In this document: one piece after another, positions 27,801-34,956 of the stretch | Position numbering within the stretch: the stretch's first letter is position 1 | How the letters are laid out: the number at the start of each line of letters is the position of its first letter | From: Spirirestis rafaelensis WJT71-NPBG6 | GTDB taxonomy: Bacteria; Cyanobacteriota; Cyanobacteriia; Cyanobacteriales; Nostocaceae | Assembly (NCBI GenBank): GCA_019359015.1 | Contig: JAHHID010000051.1 | Span: forward strand, 1-53,543 | Reading direction: 5' to 3' | DNA: 53,543 nucleotides | Notes under the pieces: model-generated | Database searches by the model: none | The model's input: the letters and a program-made list of their open reading frames with translations, nothing else | Told to the model about the DNA's origin: nothing | Program-made: the position numbers and the translations under genes

Positions 27801-27998
27801 GGCTAAAGTAGACAAAGCGCTAGCCAGCATTCCTGGCTTTATCCCCCCATACCAGACACTAACCGTCACAGCAGCAACAAACAATGGAGAAATCAATGGT
27901 GTCAGTAGTGAGTGTAGCAAAAATGTCAGTAGCCATGCGCTACTAACAGCCACCACCGCCACAATATAAGGCAGAAGATGCGATCGTATTGCTTTCAT
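24882..27998 (-). CDS. membrane-anchored hybrid histidine kinase with multiple PAS domains
   Basis: 1,038 residues. The N-terminal KdpD-like DUF4118 membrane module (about 8-105) has four helices. Four PAS/PAC units follow: ESRFRRLAESNIIGVIVGD, a divergent second, a third nearly copying the first (RFRLLVESNIFGVAIGDFSG), and one ending FVALINDISDRKKAE. The kinase core has phospho-acceptor His671 in LATLSHELRTPLNAM, an HATPase with GLGLGLAIVRHLAELHGG, and a C-terminal receiver with D966 in VLVSDIGMPGENG. Signals are unknown; light or redox via PAS cofactors is possible. The output partner is not encoded nearby. The first and third PAS domains look like a recent duplication. Confidence 0.92.
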   Translation of the reverse strand: MKAIRSHLLPYIVAVVAVSSAWLLTFLLHSLLTPLISPLFVAAVTVSVWYGGIKPGMLASALSTLAIGYFLIKPSQTLFVGSFETAVQLSVFLLVTILISSLSSKLRTAKQHLEISLQKLQASESRFRRLAESNIIGVIVGDMDGAIAEANDAFLKMVGYTREDLISGRVRWREMTPPEYIEVSDRSIAELKSKGVHDPFEKEYIRKDNSRVPILLGSATLENNPQVISFVLDLTQYKNAENARKTNEERYRAFVEQSSEAIWRFEVEKPVSLELSEDEQIQHFYQYGYLAECNHVMAQMYGFSCAEELVGTRLGDIVVACDPHNIEYLRSFIRSGYRLVDAESDEVDKYGNSKYFVNNLVGIVENGVLIRAWGTQRDITERKQTEIALVESEKRFRLLVESNIFGVAIGDFSGGISYANDYFLNMIGYTREELHSGEIRWDEMTPPEYHDLQVQALEQTRMHGSTTPFEKEYIRKDGSRVPILIGGALLQESSGVGQTIVFSLDLSEHKRTQEALRQREEQLRLITNAVPVLISYVDSQQRYRFNNQKYEEWYGVPASEIYGKHIQEFVDESVYESIRPYIEAVLSGEEVTYETKVSDKDGASRYVEVSYVPQFNKEKAVEGFVALINDISDRKKAEQEREQLLLREKAARTEAETANRLKDEFLATLSHELRTPLNAMFGWTQLLTTRKFDETTTTRALETIDRNTKTLKILIEDVLDVSRIITGKLNLKVIPVKLIKVVEAALDIVRPAAEVKEIRLQSISDSSLGLVLGDANRLQQIVWNLLSNAIKFTPHGGKVDVQLVQIDSDVQIRVRDTGEGIAADFLPYVFERFRQADSSSTRSHGGLGLGLAIVRHLAELHGGTVRAESPGIGHGATFIVTLPCKAAIAPPTTPEQLSPTEANKVVEKCLPTLEGLRVLVVDDEVDARELIATMLEPLGVQVMAAASAIEALVALQAFQPDVLVSDIGMPGENGYALIRKLRELEEEQGGRIPAVALTAYARAEDRTQALLAGFQLHVPKPINQAELAAVVANLAGRT

Positions 27999-28068
27999 TC
28001 CAAATGGATTCTCCTTTGGGGCAGCTGGCGGAAAGGAATCTTACTTAAAATACTTAGACAACCCGTTC

Positions 28069-28108
28069 ACTCATTAGAGATTATGCATCTGCATAATCTC
28101 TAATGAGT
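28069..28108. repeat. perfect 19-bp inverted repeat, 2-nt loop
   Basis: ACTCATTAGAGATTATGCA, the loop TC, then the exact reverse complement. The arms have no mismatch. It is followed on the plus strand by an AT-rich run (ATTTATATTTT). It could be an operator for the divergent transcripts, a transcript hairpin or a remnant of a mobile element. Function unknown. Confidence 0.85.
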
Positions 28109-28182
28109 ATTTATATTTTACACATCTATCTCAAGTAGTAAAAAACATAATTAATAAGATTGGCTGATATTCCTTCACGACC

Positions 28183-28211
28183 AATCCTCAGCTTCTGGCT
28201 AGGATTTTTTT
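28183..28211 (+). terminator. intrinsic-terminator-like hairpin on the plus strand
   Basis: Stem AATCCT-(C)-AGC / GCT-AGGATT around the loop TTCTG, running straight into T7. No plus-strand protein gene lies upstream, so it would end a non-coding transcript starting somewhere in 28109-28180. Its loop and following bases (TTCTGGCT) resemble those of the terminator of the sRNA at 28341-28392. Confidence 0.5.
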
Positions 28212-28257
28212 CTTGTCAATCACAATTTATACCATGTCCACGTTCGTAGAGACCTTA

Positions 28258-28280
28258 GATTGTAGAAAGTCTCTACAATC
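28258..28280. repeat. small inverted repeat of the GTAGAGAC type
   Basis: GATTGTAGA / TCTACAATC with the loop AAGTC. It is preceded by CGTAGAGACC, so it belongs to the same dispersed GTAGAGAC repeat class as 17177-17204, in a degenerate form. Confidence 0.65.
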
Positions 28281-28340
28281 GAAAAGACTTTTTTGAGATT
28301 TCTCCTGATTTAGCCATAGCTGTGACGGATAAACAAATGG

Positions 28341-28392
28341 TAGATGCACCCTAATTAAATTACTGCCCTCGGTTTCTGGCTGAGGGCTTTTA
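28341..28392 (+). ncRNA. solo predicted small RNA related to the 34.4-35.0 kb array
   Basis: It starts TAGATGCACCCT, identical to the 5' core of the four array units, continues with an AT-rich linker and ends in a hairpin GCCCTCGG / CTGAGGGC followed by TTTTATT. Total length about 52 nt, the same as the array units. The hairpin sequence itself differs from theirs, so what is shared is the single-stranded 5' part, as expected for a target-recognition seed. A weak -10-like GATAAA lies 8 nt before the core, the same spacing as in the array. It ends one base before the 3' end of the convergent ExoD gene and may also serve that gene as a terminator region. Confidence 0.5.
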
Positions 28393-29025
28393 TTATTTAA
28401 ATATGGCTGGTAGTAAACTGGGAGCCATCCAGACTGCATAAGCGATGAATGCAAATAGTAAGGTAGTCAAAGCAGTAAAAATATAGCTGATACACATCAA
28501 CAAACCATCAGATTCTATATTGGCGACTGCTAATAGCAAAATTCCGACGGTAGGGATCGGATTGGTTAGGGGAACAGGTGAAATTAACAATATTGCTAAC
28601 CAAGAGATACAAAGCCCATTTAATCGCCAAGTTAAAGGATTTTTGGCTATTTTCACCAACCTGGGGCGGGTGATTTTCTCTAATATTTTAGTGACTCGCC
28701 GCAGATTTTGTAAAAGTGTCTGAGCAAAAAGGCGAGGAAATTTGTAGTTGGCAATTTTTTTAGGTAGCCAAGGCTGGCGTCTACCTAAAACCATCTGTAC
28801 TGACAATAGCAAACAAGCGCCACCAAAAGGACCCGTGAACCCAGGTGGCATGGGAAATAAAAAGGGTAAAACTAGTAATGCGATCGTCAAACTAAAACCC
28901 CGTTCTGAGGTTTCTGCCACAATATTTCCTAAAGTCAGCGGCTCTTGCGCTAACCGTTGTAGGAGTAACTTAATATCTTGAGAAAACCTCAAATGTATTT
29001 GGCTTGATTTGATCTGAGTTGCCAC
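28393..29025 (-). CDS. ExoD-family membrane protein (exopolysaccharide synthesis)
   Basis: About 210 residues with the ExoD signature ETSERGFSLTIALLVLPFLF, then PMPPGFTGPFGG, and helices near the C-terminus (LLMCISYIFTALTTLLFAFI). ExoD proteins are inner-membrane proteins linked in Rhizobium to exopolysaccharide and alkaline tolerance; their biochemical role is unsettled. The GTG at 29025 (VATQIKSSQIHLRFSQDIKL) is chosen because homologs start near this point; an upstream ATG at 29127 would add 34 residues that look unlike the family and has no ribosome-binding site. Confidence 0.82.
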   Translation of the reverse strand: MATQIKSSQIHLRFSQDIKLLLQRLAQEPLTLGNIVAETSERGFSLTIALLVLPFLFPMPPGFTGPFGGACLLLSVQMVLGRRQPWLPKKIANYKFPRLFAQTLLQNLRRVTKILEKITRPRLVKIAKNPLTWRLNGLCISWLAILLISPVPLTNPIPTVGILLLAVANIESDGLLMCISYIFTALTTLLFAFIAYAVWMAPSLLPAIFK

Positions 29026-29178
29026 AATACCCTGCTTTAATTTAACTAAAACAATTTCATTACTTAGAAATACAATTACAGTTGAGGATATTTCATTAAA
29101 CCTCAAATTTTCATCTACCGCAAGCATGGCGTATGGTAATTAGTCATTGCCCTATGCCCATTGTCCTATGCCCAATCC

Positions 29179-30066
29179 TCATAACTTTTTGCTTGGTGGC
29201 ATTAAAACAGACAATGCCTGAGGGATAACGCGGAAGTGGGCAGGGGTATAAGTTGTGATTTCACCATCGGTATTGATGGGACGCGGTTTACGGGTATAGA
29301 CTTCAAATTCTTGACCATTTAGGGCGCGGACATTCCGCGAATTAATGTATCGCCCTTGTCGCATAGCAGGCAATAAGAGAATAATTTGCCACCAATGCTT
29401 AATCTCCAAACTGTAGAGATCTAGCCTTTGGTCTTGGATTGATGCATCGTAAGCCACCGCCATCCCACCACCGTAATAACGACCGTTACCCACGGCAATT
29501 TGCACTGTTTTTACCTTTATCGATTTGCCGTTGATACGAATTTCTGCACTAAAAGGTCGAGATTCCCAAATTACTCGCAATGCGGTAGCAGCGTAAGCAA
29601 AGACTCCCCATCGTCGCTTAACTTCTTTGGTAAGTCGCTGAGTAATTTTTACACTCAGCCCTAGACTCGCAACGTTGAAAAAGTGTTTGTCGTTCACACA
29701 CCCAAGGTCGATGCGTCGCACTTCACCATGAGCGATAATGTCACAAGCTTCGGTTAGAGAGTTGGGAATTCCTAAAGTTCTTGCTAAATCATTGGCAGTT
29801 CCCAAAGGCAAGATTCCCAAAGGCAACTGGCTAGTTACTAAAGCGTCTACTGCCGCGTTTAACGTGCCATCGCCACCACCAATGATCGCCAAGTCAACTT
29901 CATGTTGATGGCGCTGGATAACTTCCGGTATTTGCTGGGCATTTTCTGTAGACTCTTCCAGCAAATCAAAACCCAGTTTTTTCAGATACTCGATTGCTTC
30001 GGACAAACTATTTTGTCCTTGGCGGGCATGAGGATTTACTAACAGCAGTGCGCGGCGGGGACTCAT
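29179..30066 (-). CDS. YegS/BmrU-type lipid (diacylglycerol) kinase family protein
   Basis: A 295-residue DAGK-catalytic-domain protein. The nucleotide-binding loop AIIGGGDGTLNAAVDALV and the segment GILPLGTANDLARTLGI are diagnostic; NPHARQGQ near the N-terminus and PINTDGEITTYTPAHFRVIP at the C-terminus match the beta-sandwich domain. It phosphorylates diacylglycerol, sphingoid bases or a similar lipid at the membrane; the substrate is not determinable. It lies 153 bp upstream of the preferred ExoD start on the same strand. Confidence 0.93.
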   Translation of the reverse strand: MSPRRALLLVNPHARQGQNSLSEAIEYLKKLGFDLLEESTENAQQIPEVIQRHQHEVDLAIIGGGDGTLNAAVDALVTSQLPLGILPLGTANDLARTLGIPNSLTEACDIIAHGEVRRIDLGCVNDKHFFNVASLGLSVKITQRLTKEVKRRWGVFAYAATALRVIWESRPFSAEIRINGKSIKVKTVQIAVGNGRYYGGGMAVAYDASIQDQRLDLYSLEIKHWWQIILLLPAMRQGRYINSRNVRALNGQEFEVYTRKPRPINTDGEITTYTPAHFRVIPQALSVLMPPSKKL

Positions 30067-30155
30067 CAGTCTAATCTTTTGTAGTTTATATATATAATTA
30101 TCCCCTTTTCCGATTCACCTGGTTCAAATCTTCTATAAACCGTGCTGAGTATGTT

Positions 30156-30859
30156 ATGAAATATATTAAGGTTCTTAGTTCCCCACGCTTATTATACGGT
30201 TATTTCCGTCGCTATATCAGTGCGTTTTTTTTTGTTTAGTTTTATTATATTGCAGTATTTTAATACCTAATAAATGGCAAAATTACTCAAAATATAATTG
30301 TGAGCTAAAAATTTGTGTTTCTAATACTGGCATTCACTCTAATATTATAGTACCAACTGAAAACAGTGTTTTTGACTGGCATCAATATTTCTCTTTAGAT
30401 GAAATTGGTATAGACCATGAGAAAAATTATAATTATTTAAGTTTTGGTTGGGGCGATCGCGATTTTTATATGTCCAATTTTTCTTGGACAAATCTAAAAA
30501 TTTCTACTATCTTAAAAGCGCTATTTCTTCCCACTCCTTCTGTCATGTACGTTAAAGGCTACCAAATAATCCCCAGTTATCTAGAGGTTAAATGTATTAA
30601 AATTAATCAAAAAGATTATTGGCAATTAATAAATTTTATTCAATCTACTTTTCAACTTGATGCTAATGGCAGGCAAATTCGTTTAGGTGATGGTCACACT
30701 AACAATGCTGGATTTTATGCGGCAAAAGGTAGTTACTCTATATTAAGAAATTGTAATTCTTGGACGAGCGAAGGTTTAAGGAAAGCTGATGTAAATACTC
30801 CTTTTTGGAGTGGACTTTCATCTGCAATTATGTTGCATTTAAAAAGTAATTGTAAATAA
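30156..30859 (+). pseudogene. DUF2459 family protein, frame broken at a T9 tract
   Basis: From the ATG at 30156 the frame reads MKYIKVLSSPRLLYGYFRRY, then ISAFFFV, and a stop just after nine T (30225-30233). Shifting by one base at the T tract continues CLVLLYCSILIPNKWQNYSK and on to the DUF2459 hallmarks VSNTGIHSNIIVP and YLSFGWGDRDFYMSNFSW through the stop at 30859, giving about 234 residues, the normal family length with a single N-terminal membrane segment. So either one T was lost, or the gene is decoded by slippage, or the base call is wrong. The ATG at 30470 would give only the C-terminal 129 residues. The function of DUF2459 is unknown. Confidence 0.8.
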
Positions 30860-31113
30860 TTATGTATTTTTTGGCTGACGCAGAGAAAGAACCCCAAATT
30901 ATAACTTTTGTAATAAGTCTAATGCTTTAGTTCATAACCCTCATCCTGTCTTGGTTTTCGCAAAGTAAGAAGCTCCCAATAATGCAAAGTATCTCAGTAA
31001 AGCGCCGTGATGTAATATATATTTGCAGTAATCAAAGCAAAAACATGTTACACCGATTTCAATCGGCAAGAATTACCATTAAAGTCAAACAGTAAAAAAC
31101 TGGTGTGTACTAT

Positions 31114-31431
31114 ATGTCAACAAAAAAGCAATTCAATAGCTTTGAAGATATGCTGTCAGCTTCTGATTTACCCGTGTTGGTAGATTTTTATGCTGATTGG
31201 TGCGGTCCATGTCAAATGATGGTGCCGATTTTAGAGCAAGTCAATGCTCAACTCACCGGAAAGATGAAAATCGTCAAAATTGATACGGAAAAATACCCTG
31301 AGTTAGCGAGTGCATATCAAATTTCGGCTCTACCAACGTTAGTACTATTTAAACAGGGCAAGCCTGTGGATCGAATTGAGGGTGCGATGGGCGCACCGCA
31401 ATTAGTTCAGCATCTACAAACTGTGCTATAA
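31114..31431 (+). CDS. trxA: thioredoxin
   Basis: About 105 residues: FADWCGPC-type site seen as YADWCGPCQMMVPILEQV, cis-Pro in ISALPTLVLFKQG, length typical of bacterial thioredoxins. It supplies electrons from thioredoxin reductase to target disulfides. The ATG at 31114 (MSTKKQFNSFEDML) is preferred over one nine bases upstream from homolog length; no strong ribosome-binding site favours either. Several thioredoxins occur per cyanobacterial genome, so the symbol is only a family label. The gene is preceded by 245 bp of AT-rich sequence in which nothing was recognised. Confidence 0.9.
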   Translation: MSTKKQFNSFEDMLSASDLPVLVDFYADWCGPCQMMVPILEQVNAQLTGKMKIVKIDTEKYPELASAYQISALPTLVLFKQGKPVDRIEGAMGAPQLVQHLQTVL

Positions 31432-31574
31432 AAATTATGGGTAATTGGTAATAATACGATTACCAATTATCAGTATAATTATGCTGGTAATTGGTAATCG
31501 CATAGTTAAGCTTTCGTACACACCAAGCTTGCTCAACTGATCCCTGAAGCGCTCACTACCTACGCGAACATTTC

Positions 31575-32402
31575 ATGGAATCCGAACAAAGAATAACTTG
31601 GTTTAACGCAGATGCCTACACTGTCCAACAAAGAAAAAGTTGGTACAGTCAAGTTGCAGATGCTTATAATCGAGCAAGACCACGCTATCCGATGCAGCTT
31701 GTTTCTCGTGCTGTCGAGTTAGCTGAACTTGATAAAAACGCAATTATTCTTGAAGTGGGATGCGGTCCTGGAACTGCAACAACATCGTTCGCGAGTCTTG
31801 GTTTTTCGATGATCTGCCTTGAGCCAAGTTTAGAAGCTTGCGAGTTAGCACGACAAAATTGTGCCAAGTATCCAGATGTAGAAGTTAAGAATACCACATT
31901 TGAAGAGTGGGAGTTAGAGCCGACCAAATTCAAAGCGGTACTTTCAGCCACTGCTTTTCATTGGATTCCCCCGGAGATTGGCTATCCGAAAGCTGCTGAT
32001 GCGCTGCAAGACAACGGTTCTCTGATTTTGATGTTGAATATGCAAGCTCAACCTGATTACGAAGTTTACCAACTTTTGCATCAAGTTTATCAGATACACG
32101 CTCCCTCTTTGGGGCAATATGAAACGAGAGAAACTCAGGAAAAAAATTTTAGAAGCTTTGGAAAGTTTGCTATTGACTCAGGTCGCTTCCAGGATTTAGT
32201 CTCTGAAGAGTTGGTGTGTGAAGTCAGTTATAGCATTGATGATTATTTGACGCTTTTAAGTACTTACTCACCATATATAGCGCTAGAACAACAGAATCGG
32301 GATTCTTTGTTTGCGGGTTTAAGAGAAGCACTAGAGAAAAAATGTGGTGGGAGTATTGAGGTTTCGTATCTCTCAGGTTTTCATATTGCTCGAAAAATAT
32401 AG
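31575..32402 (+). CDS. class I SAM-dependent methyltransferase
   Basis: A 275-residue methyltransferase. Motif I is ILEVGCGPGTATTSFASLG, with the acidic end of beta-2 in ICLEPSLEACELAR and the post-I region ATAFHWIPPEIGYPKAADAL. This ATAFHW variant is common in a group of uncharacterised Methyltransf_11/UbiE-like enzymes. The substrate is unknown. A stand-alone gene, 143 bp after thioredoxin across a small repeat of the GGTAATTGGTAAT type. Confidence 0.88.
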   Translation: MESEQRITWFNADAYTVQQRKSWYSQVADAYNRARPRYPMQLVSRAVELAELDKNAIILEVGCGPGTATTSFASLGFSMICLEPSLEACELARQNCAKYPDVEVKNTTFEEWELEPTKFKAVLSATAFHWIPPEIGYPKAADALQDNGSLILMLNMQAQPDYEVYQLLHQVYQIHAPSLGQYETRETQEKNFRSFGKFAIDSGRFQDLVSEELVCEVSYSIDDYLTLLSTYSPYIALEQQNRDSLFAGLREALEKKCGGSIEVSYLSGFHIARKI

Positions 32403-32640
32403 TTTATCAAGAAGAATCGGTTTTATTCGCCCTCAGCCTTTTAGCCCTTGTCATTACCAAGATTTTTGAAAGTGATAGTGCGAAAGTTGTATATGAGACA
32501 ATGATCTTGGAAAACTTTACAGATGTCCAAAGTTGGGCACAGGTGCAGTAACATAGCTTTATCAGAGAAATGGGTCTAAAACCTCGTTCTTCGTTTGACG
32601 GCTTTTGTAGTAAGATTGTAAGCTAGCTAGATATCTAGGC
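32403..32640. other. intergenic stretch with no recognised feature
   Basis: Non-coding or decayed sequence between the methyltransferase and the IS200/IS605 relic. Short reading frames (for example around SAKVVYETMILENFTD) are present, but none has a start, ribosome-binding site or known family. Confidence 0.4.
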
Positions 32641-32699
32641 TCAATATTTACATCCTGAAATAGGCGGATTGAGAGCACGCGTTTGATACGTTTGTCACG

Positions 32700-32826
32700 C
32701 GCAAAGTCGTCATAGGGCATTGGGAGACTCTAAACGAACGTGGAGACTGGGTAAGACTTACTTGTAAGCACTGGTTGATGAAACGTTAAGGAATCCTCGC
32801 TCCGTATAGACGAGGAGGTATGTCAA
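32700..32826 (+). mobile_element. right-end relic of an IS200/IS605-type element
   Basis: An imperfect hairpin TCCTCG-(C)-TC / GA-CGAGGA spans 32794-32816, followed by GGTATGTCAA ending at 32826. A hairpin a few bases inside a TGTCAA end is the layout of IS200/IS605 right ends; the second such end in this window (53423-53451) has the same TGTCAA. A possible last stretch of a transposon ORF ends at a TAA at 32787-32789, but it is too short to name. The left boundary could not be placed, so the 32700 start is approximate. No tnpA is present. Confidence 0.55.
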
Positions 32827-32960
32827 CGGCTTATCCACTGAAATTCCGAAGCCAGAATTTCTTTCGCCAAGACATCGGGGGACTGCGTTACCCATTTTAG
32901 CCAAGCATCTGGAGCTAGACTAATTAAACGCTTCCCACCGATATCTGCTGCTTTGGGCAT
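32827..32960 (-). pseudogene. N-terminal fragment of a conserved cyanobacterial protein cut by the IS605 end
   Basis: From an ATG at 32960 the frame gives MPKAADIGGKRLISLAPDAW and ends SEFQWISR at the TGTCAA boundary, where the element itself supplies the TGA (32825-32823). The start resembles a family of cyanobacterial proteins beginning KAADIG-x-KRLI and related, I believe, to Rpn-like PD-(D/E)XK nucleases or putative transposases; that family label is from memory and uncertain. The rest of the gene was not found on the far side of the relic. Confidence 0.5.
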
Positions 32961-33011
32961 CTTTTCTTGGCATCCTTCTCCCTTAGGAAAAGAGAAGGGG
33001 GTTCGATATTC

Positions 33012-34325
33012 TTAAGTTGTATACTCGGCGTTAATTTTCACATAGTCGTAACTTAGATCACAACCCCAAGCTTTACCCGAACCTTGTCCATTACCAACGC
33101 TAACTGCAATTATCACGGGATTATCTAGACTTTGAGCTTTGATTGTACTTCTATCCCCTGACAAATCATTGCTCATATTCGTCGCTGTCATATTTTCTGG
33201 TTTGGAAGCATTCGCTGCTGCTTGTTTTAAATAAGCACTCGCTGCGGCACGATCAAAAGGTATTGGTTGACCATTTTCCATCATCAAGAAATCCCCTAAT
33301 TTAATTTGCAGGTTTTCTTGCTCAAAAGGAATACCTGCACGTCCGGCAGCAGCAGCGATGCGTCCCCAATTTGGATCGCGTCCAAATATGGCAGACTTAA
33401 CTAAAGATGAGCCGGCAATGGTTTTGGCGATTTGATTAGCTGCTTGTTCATCGGTTGCCCCACTAACTTGCACTTCAATAAGACAAGTTGCACCTTCACC
33501 ATCACGAGCGATCGCTTTCGCTAAATGCTGGCATACTGCTGTTAACATGGCTTCTAATTTTTCGGCTTCTGCACCCATTTCGGTAATTGCTGGGGTGCGA
33601 GATTGACCGTTGGCAAGCGCAATCAAGCTATCATTGGTGCTAGTATCGCCATCAACGGTAATCGAATTAAAGCTTCTATCTGCTGCGCGACTTAACATTT
33701 GTTGCCAAAGGGTGGGCGCAACCGCTGCATCACAAGTGACAAATGCTAACATAGTTGCCATGTTCGGATGAATCATCCCCGAGCCTTTAGCAATTCCACC
33801 AATTCGCACCGGGCGATCGCCTATAGTTGTTTCTAAAGCGATGGATTTTGTTACTAAGTCGGTGGTGATAATCGCGCCGGCAGCTGCATCTGAACCTGTT
33901 TCTGATAATGCTGCTACCAGCTTGGGAATCGCACTCCGCAAAGGTTCCATCTTAATTCTTTGACCGATTACGCCCGTAGAAGCCAGTAAAATCGATTCGG
34001 AAGGAATATTTAACGCTTGCCCTATTAGCATCGCAGATTCTAAAGCATCTAACCAGCCTTCTTTACCCGTTGCGGCATTTGCTTGTCCCGCGTTGCAGAG
34101 TATAGCACGAGCGCTATGCTTTGCTTGCAAGCGTTGATGACAATAATCTACACAAGCGGCTTTTACTTGACAGGTGGTGAATACACCAGCTGCGATCGCC
34201 TCTACATCTGATACTATCAAAGCCAAATCCGGCAATCCCGAAGGTTTTAAACCTGCGGTAATTCCCGCTGCTCGATAACCTCTAGGTGCTGTCACACCAC
34301 CAGTAACTTCCTGCCAGTCTGCCAT
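33012..34325 (-). CDS. argJ: bifunctional glutamate N-acetyltransferase / amino-acid acetyltransferase
   Basis: A 437-residue ArgJ. It transfers acetyl from N-acetylornithine to glutamate (and may use acetyl-CoA), recycling acetyl in arginine synthesis. The autoprocessing site is seen as IHPNMATMLAF, cleaved before Thr191, the nucleophile of the beta chain. Start GGVTAPRGYRAAGITAGLK and end GCDLSYDYVKINAEYTT are family hallmarks. A roughly 25-residue Asn/Ser-rich insert (around SKPENMTATNMSNDLSGDRS) precedes the last strand. The start lies about 140 bp downstream of the last sRNA unit, on the same strand. Confidence 0.97.
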   Translation of the reverse strand: MADWQEVTGGVTAPRGYRAAGITAGLKPSGLPDLALIVSDVEAIAAGVFTTCQVKAACVDYCHQRLQAKHSARAILCNAGQANAATGKEGWLDALESAMLIGQALNIPSESILLASTGVIGQRIKMEPLRSAIPKLVAALSETGSDAAAGAIITTDLVTKSIALETTIGDRPVRIGGIAKGSGMIHPNMATMLAFVTCDAAVAPTLWQQMLSRAADRSFNSITVDGDTSTNDSLIALANGQSRTPAITEMGAEAEKLEAMLTAVCQHLAKAIARDGEGATCLIEVQVSGATDEQAANQIAKTIAGSSLVKSAIFGRDPNWGRIAAAAGRAGIPFEQENLQIKLGDFLMMENGQPIPFDRAAASAYLKQAAANASKPENMTATNMSNDLSGDRSTIKAQSLDNPVIIAVSVGNGQGSGKAWGCDLSYDYVKINAEYTT

Positions 34326-34463
34326 TATTCTTACCCAACAACTATTACTCTTTGCTTGAGGGGCGATTATATCAAGTCTTCGTCACCTGTAAGTAGTAAT
34401 TTGTTAGTTATTAATAACTTGCCTATTTGAAACGCTCGCGCAGGCTAGTTTAGGAAAAAAACG

Positions 34464-34514
34464 AAAAAGGAGAGCTACTTGGGCGGCTCTCCAGATCATC
34501 AGGGTGCATCTACT
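34464..34514 (-). ncRNA. predicted small RNA, array unit 4
   Basis: Promoter TTGCAC (34548-34543), 16-bp spacer, TACTAT (34526-34521); then, 8 nt on, TAGATGCACCCTGATGAT; then the terminator hairpin at 34492-34469 with loop CCAA-type and T5 (34468-34464). The stem has one mismatch relative to units 2 and 3. Transcript ends are predictions. It is the unit nearest argJ. Confidence 0.65.
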
Positions 34515-34611
34515 TAACACATAGTACCACAATCGGGGTGAGGTGCAATACCCCTTATTAACTTTTTTGTAAAAATCTTCTGACGCAACTTCTCCCAAAA
34601 CCACAAAAATG

Positions 34612-34662
34612 AAAAAGGAGAGCTACTTGGGTGGCTCTCCAAATCATCAGGGTGCATCTACT
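34612..34662 (-). ncRNA. predicted small RNA, array unit 3
   Basis: Promoter TTGCAC (34696-34691), 16-bp spacer, TACTAT (34674-34669); core TAGATGCACCCTGATGAT; hairpin GGAGAGCCAC-CCAA-GTAGCTCTCC (34640-34617, minus-strand sense, one G-U type pair) and T5 (34616-34612). About 50 nt. The hairpin plus T-run reads as an intrinsic terminator only in the minus sense, which fixes the strand. Confidence 0.68.
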
Positions 34663-34758
34663 TAACATATAGTACCATATTTGGGGTGAGGTGCAATACC
34701 CCCTATTAAGCTTTTGGTGAAAATCTCTGACGCAACTTCTCCCAAAACCACAAAAATG

Positions 34759-34809
34759 AAAAAGGAGAGCTACTTGGGTGGCTCTCCAAATCATCAGGGT
34801 GCATCTACT
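34759..34809 (-). ncRNA. predicted small RNA, array unit 2
   Basis: Promoter TTGCAC (34843-34838), 16-bp spacer, TACTAT (34821-34816); core TAGATGCACCCTGATGAT; hairpin at 34787-34764 identical to unit 3, then T5 (34763-34759). Predicted length about 50 nt. Confidence 0.68.
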
Positions 34810-34905
34810 TAACACATAGTACCATATTTGGGGTGAGGTGCAATACCCCCTATTAAGCTTTTGGTGAAAATCTCTGACGCAATTTTTCTCAAAACCACAA
34901 AAATG

Positions 34906-34956
34906 AAAAAGAAGAGCCACTTGGGTAGCTCTCCACATCATCAGGGTGCATCTAAT
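34906..34956 (-). ncRNA. predicted small RNA, array unit 1 (diverged)
   Basis: The -10 is TATACT (34968-34963), again 8 nt before TAGATGCACCCTGATGAT. The -35 is weak (no TTGCAC). The hairpin at 34934-34911 has several base changes, two of which unpair bases, but the T5 remains. The conserved core against a changing upstream region suggests selection on the RNA 5' part. Confidence 0.55.

Larger units (their letters stand above)
27999..28340. other. intergenic region with strong hairpins
   Basis: The gap upstream of the hybrid kinase and before the sRNA at 28341. It contains a perfect 40-nt inverted repeat (28069-28108), a plus-strand terminator-like hairpin with T7 (28183-28211) and a smaller hairpin (28258-28280). 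No protein gene is present. The kinase promoter must lie close to 28000, but no convincing boxes were identified. Confidence 0.55.
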
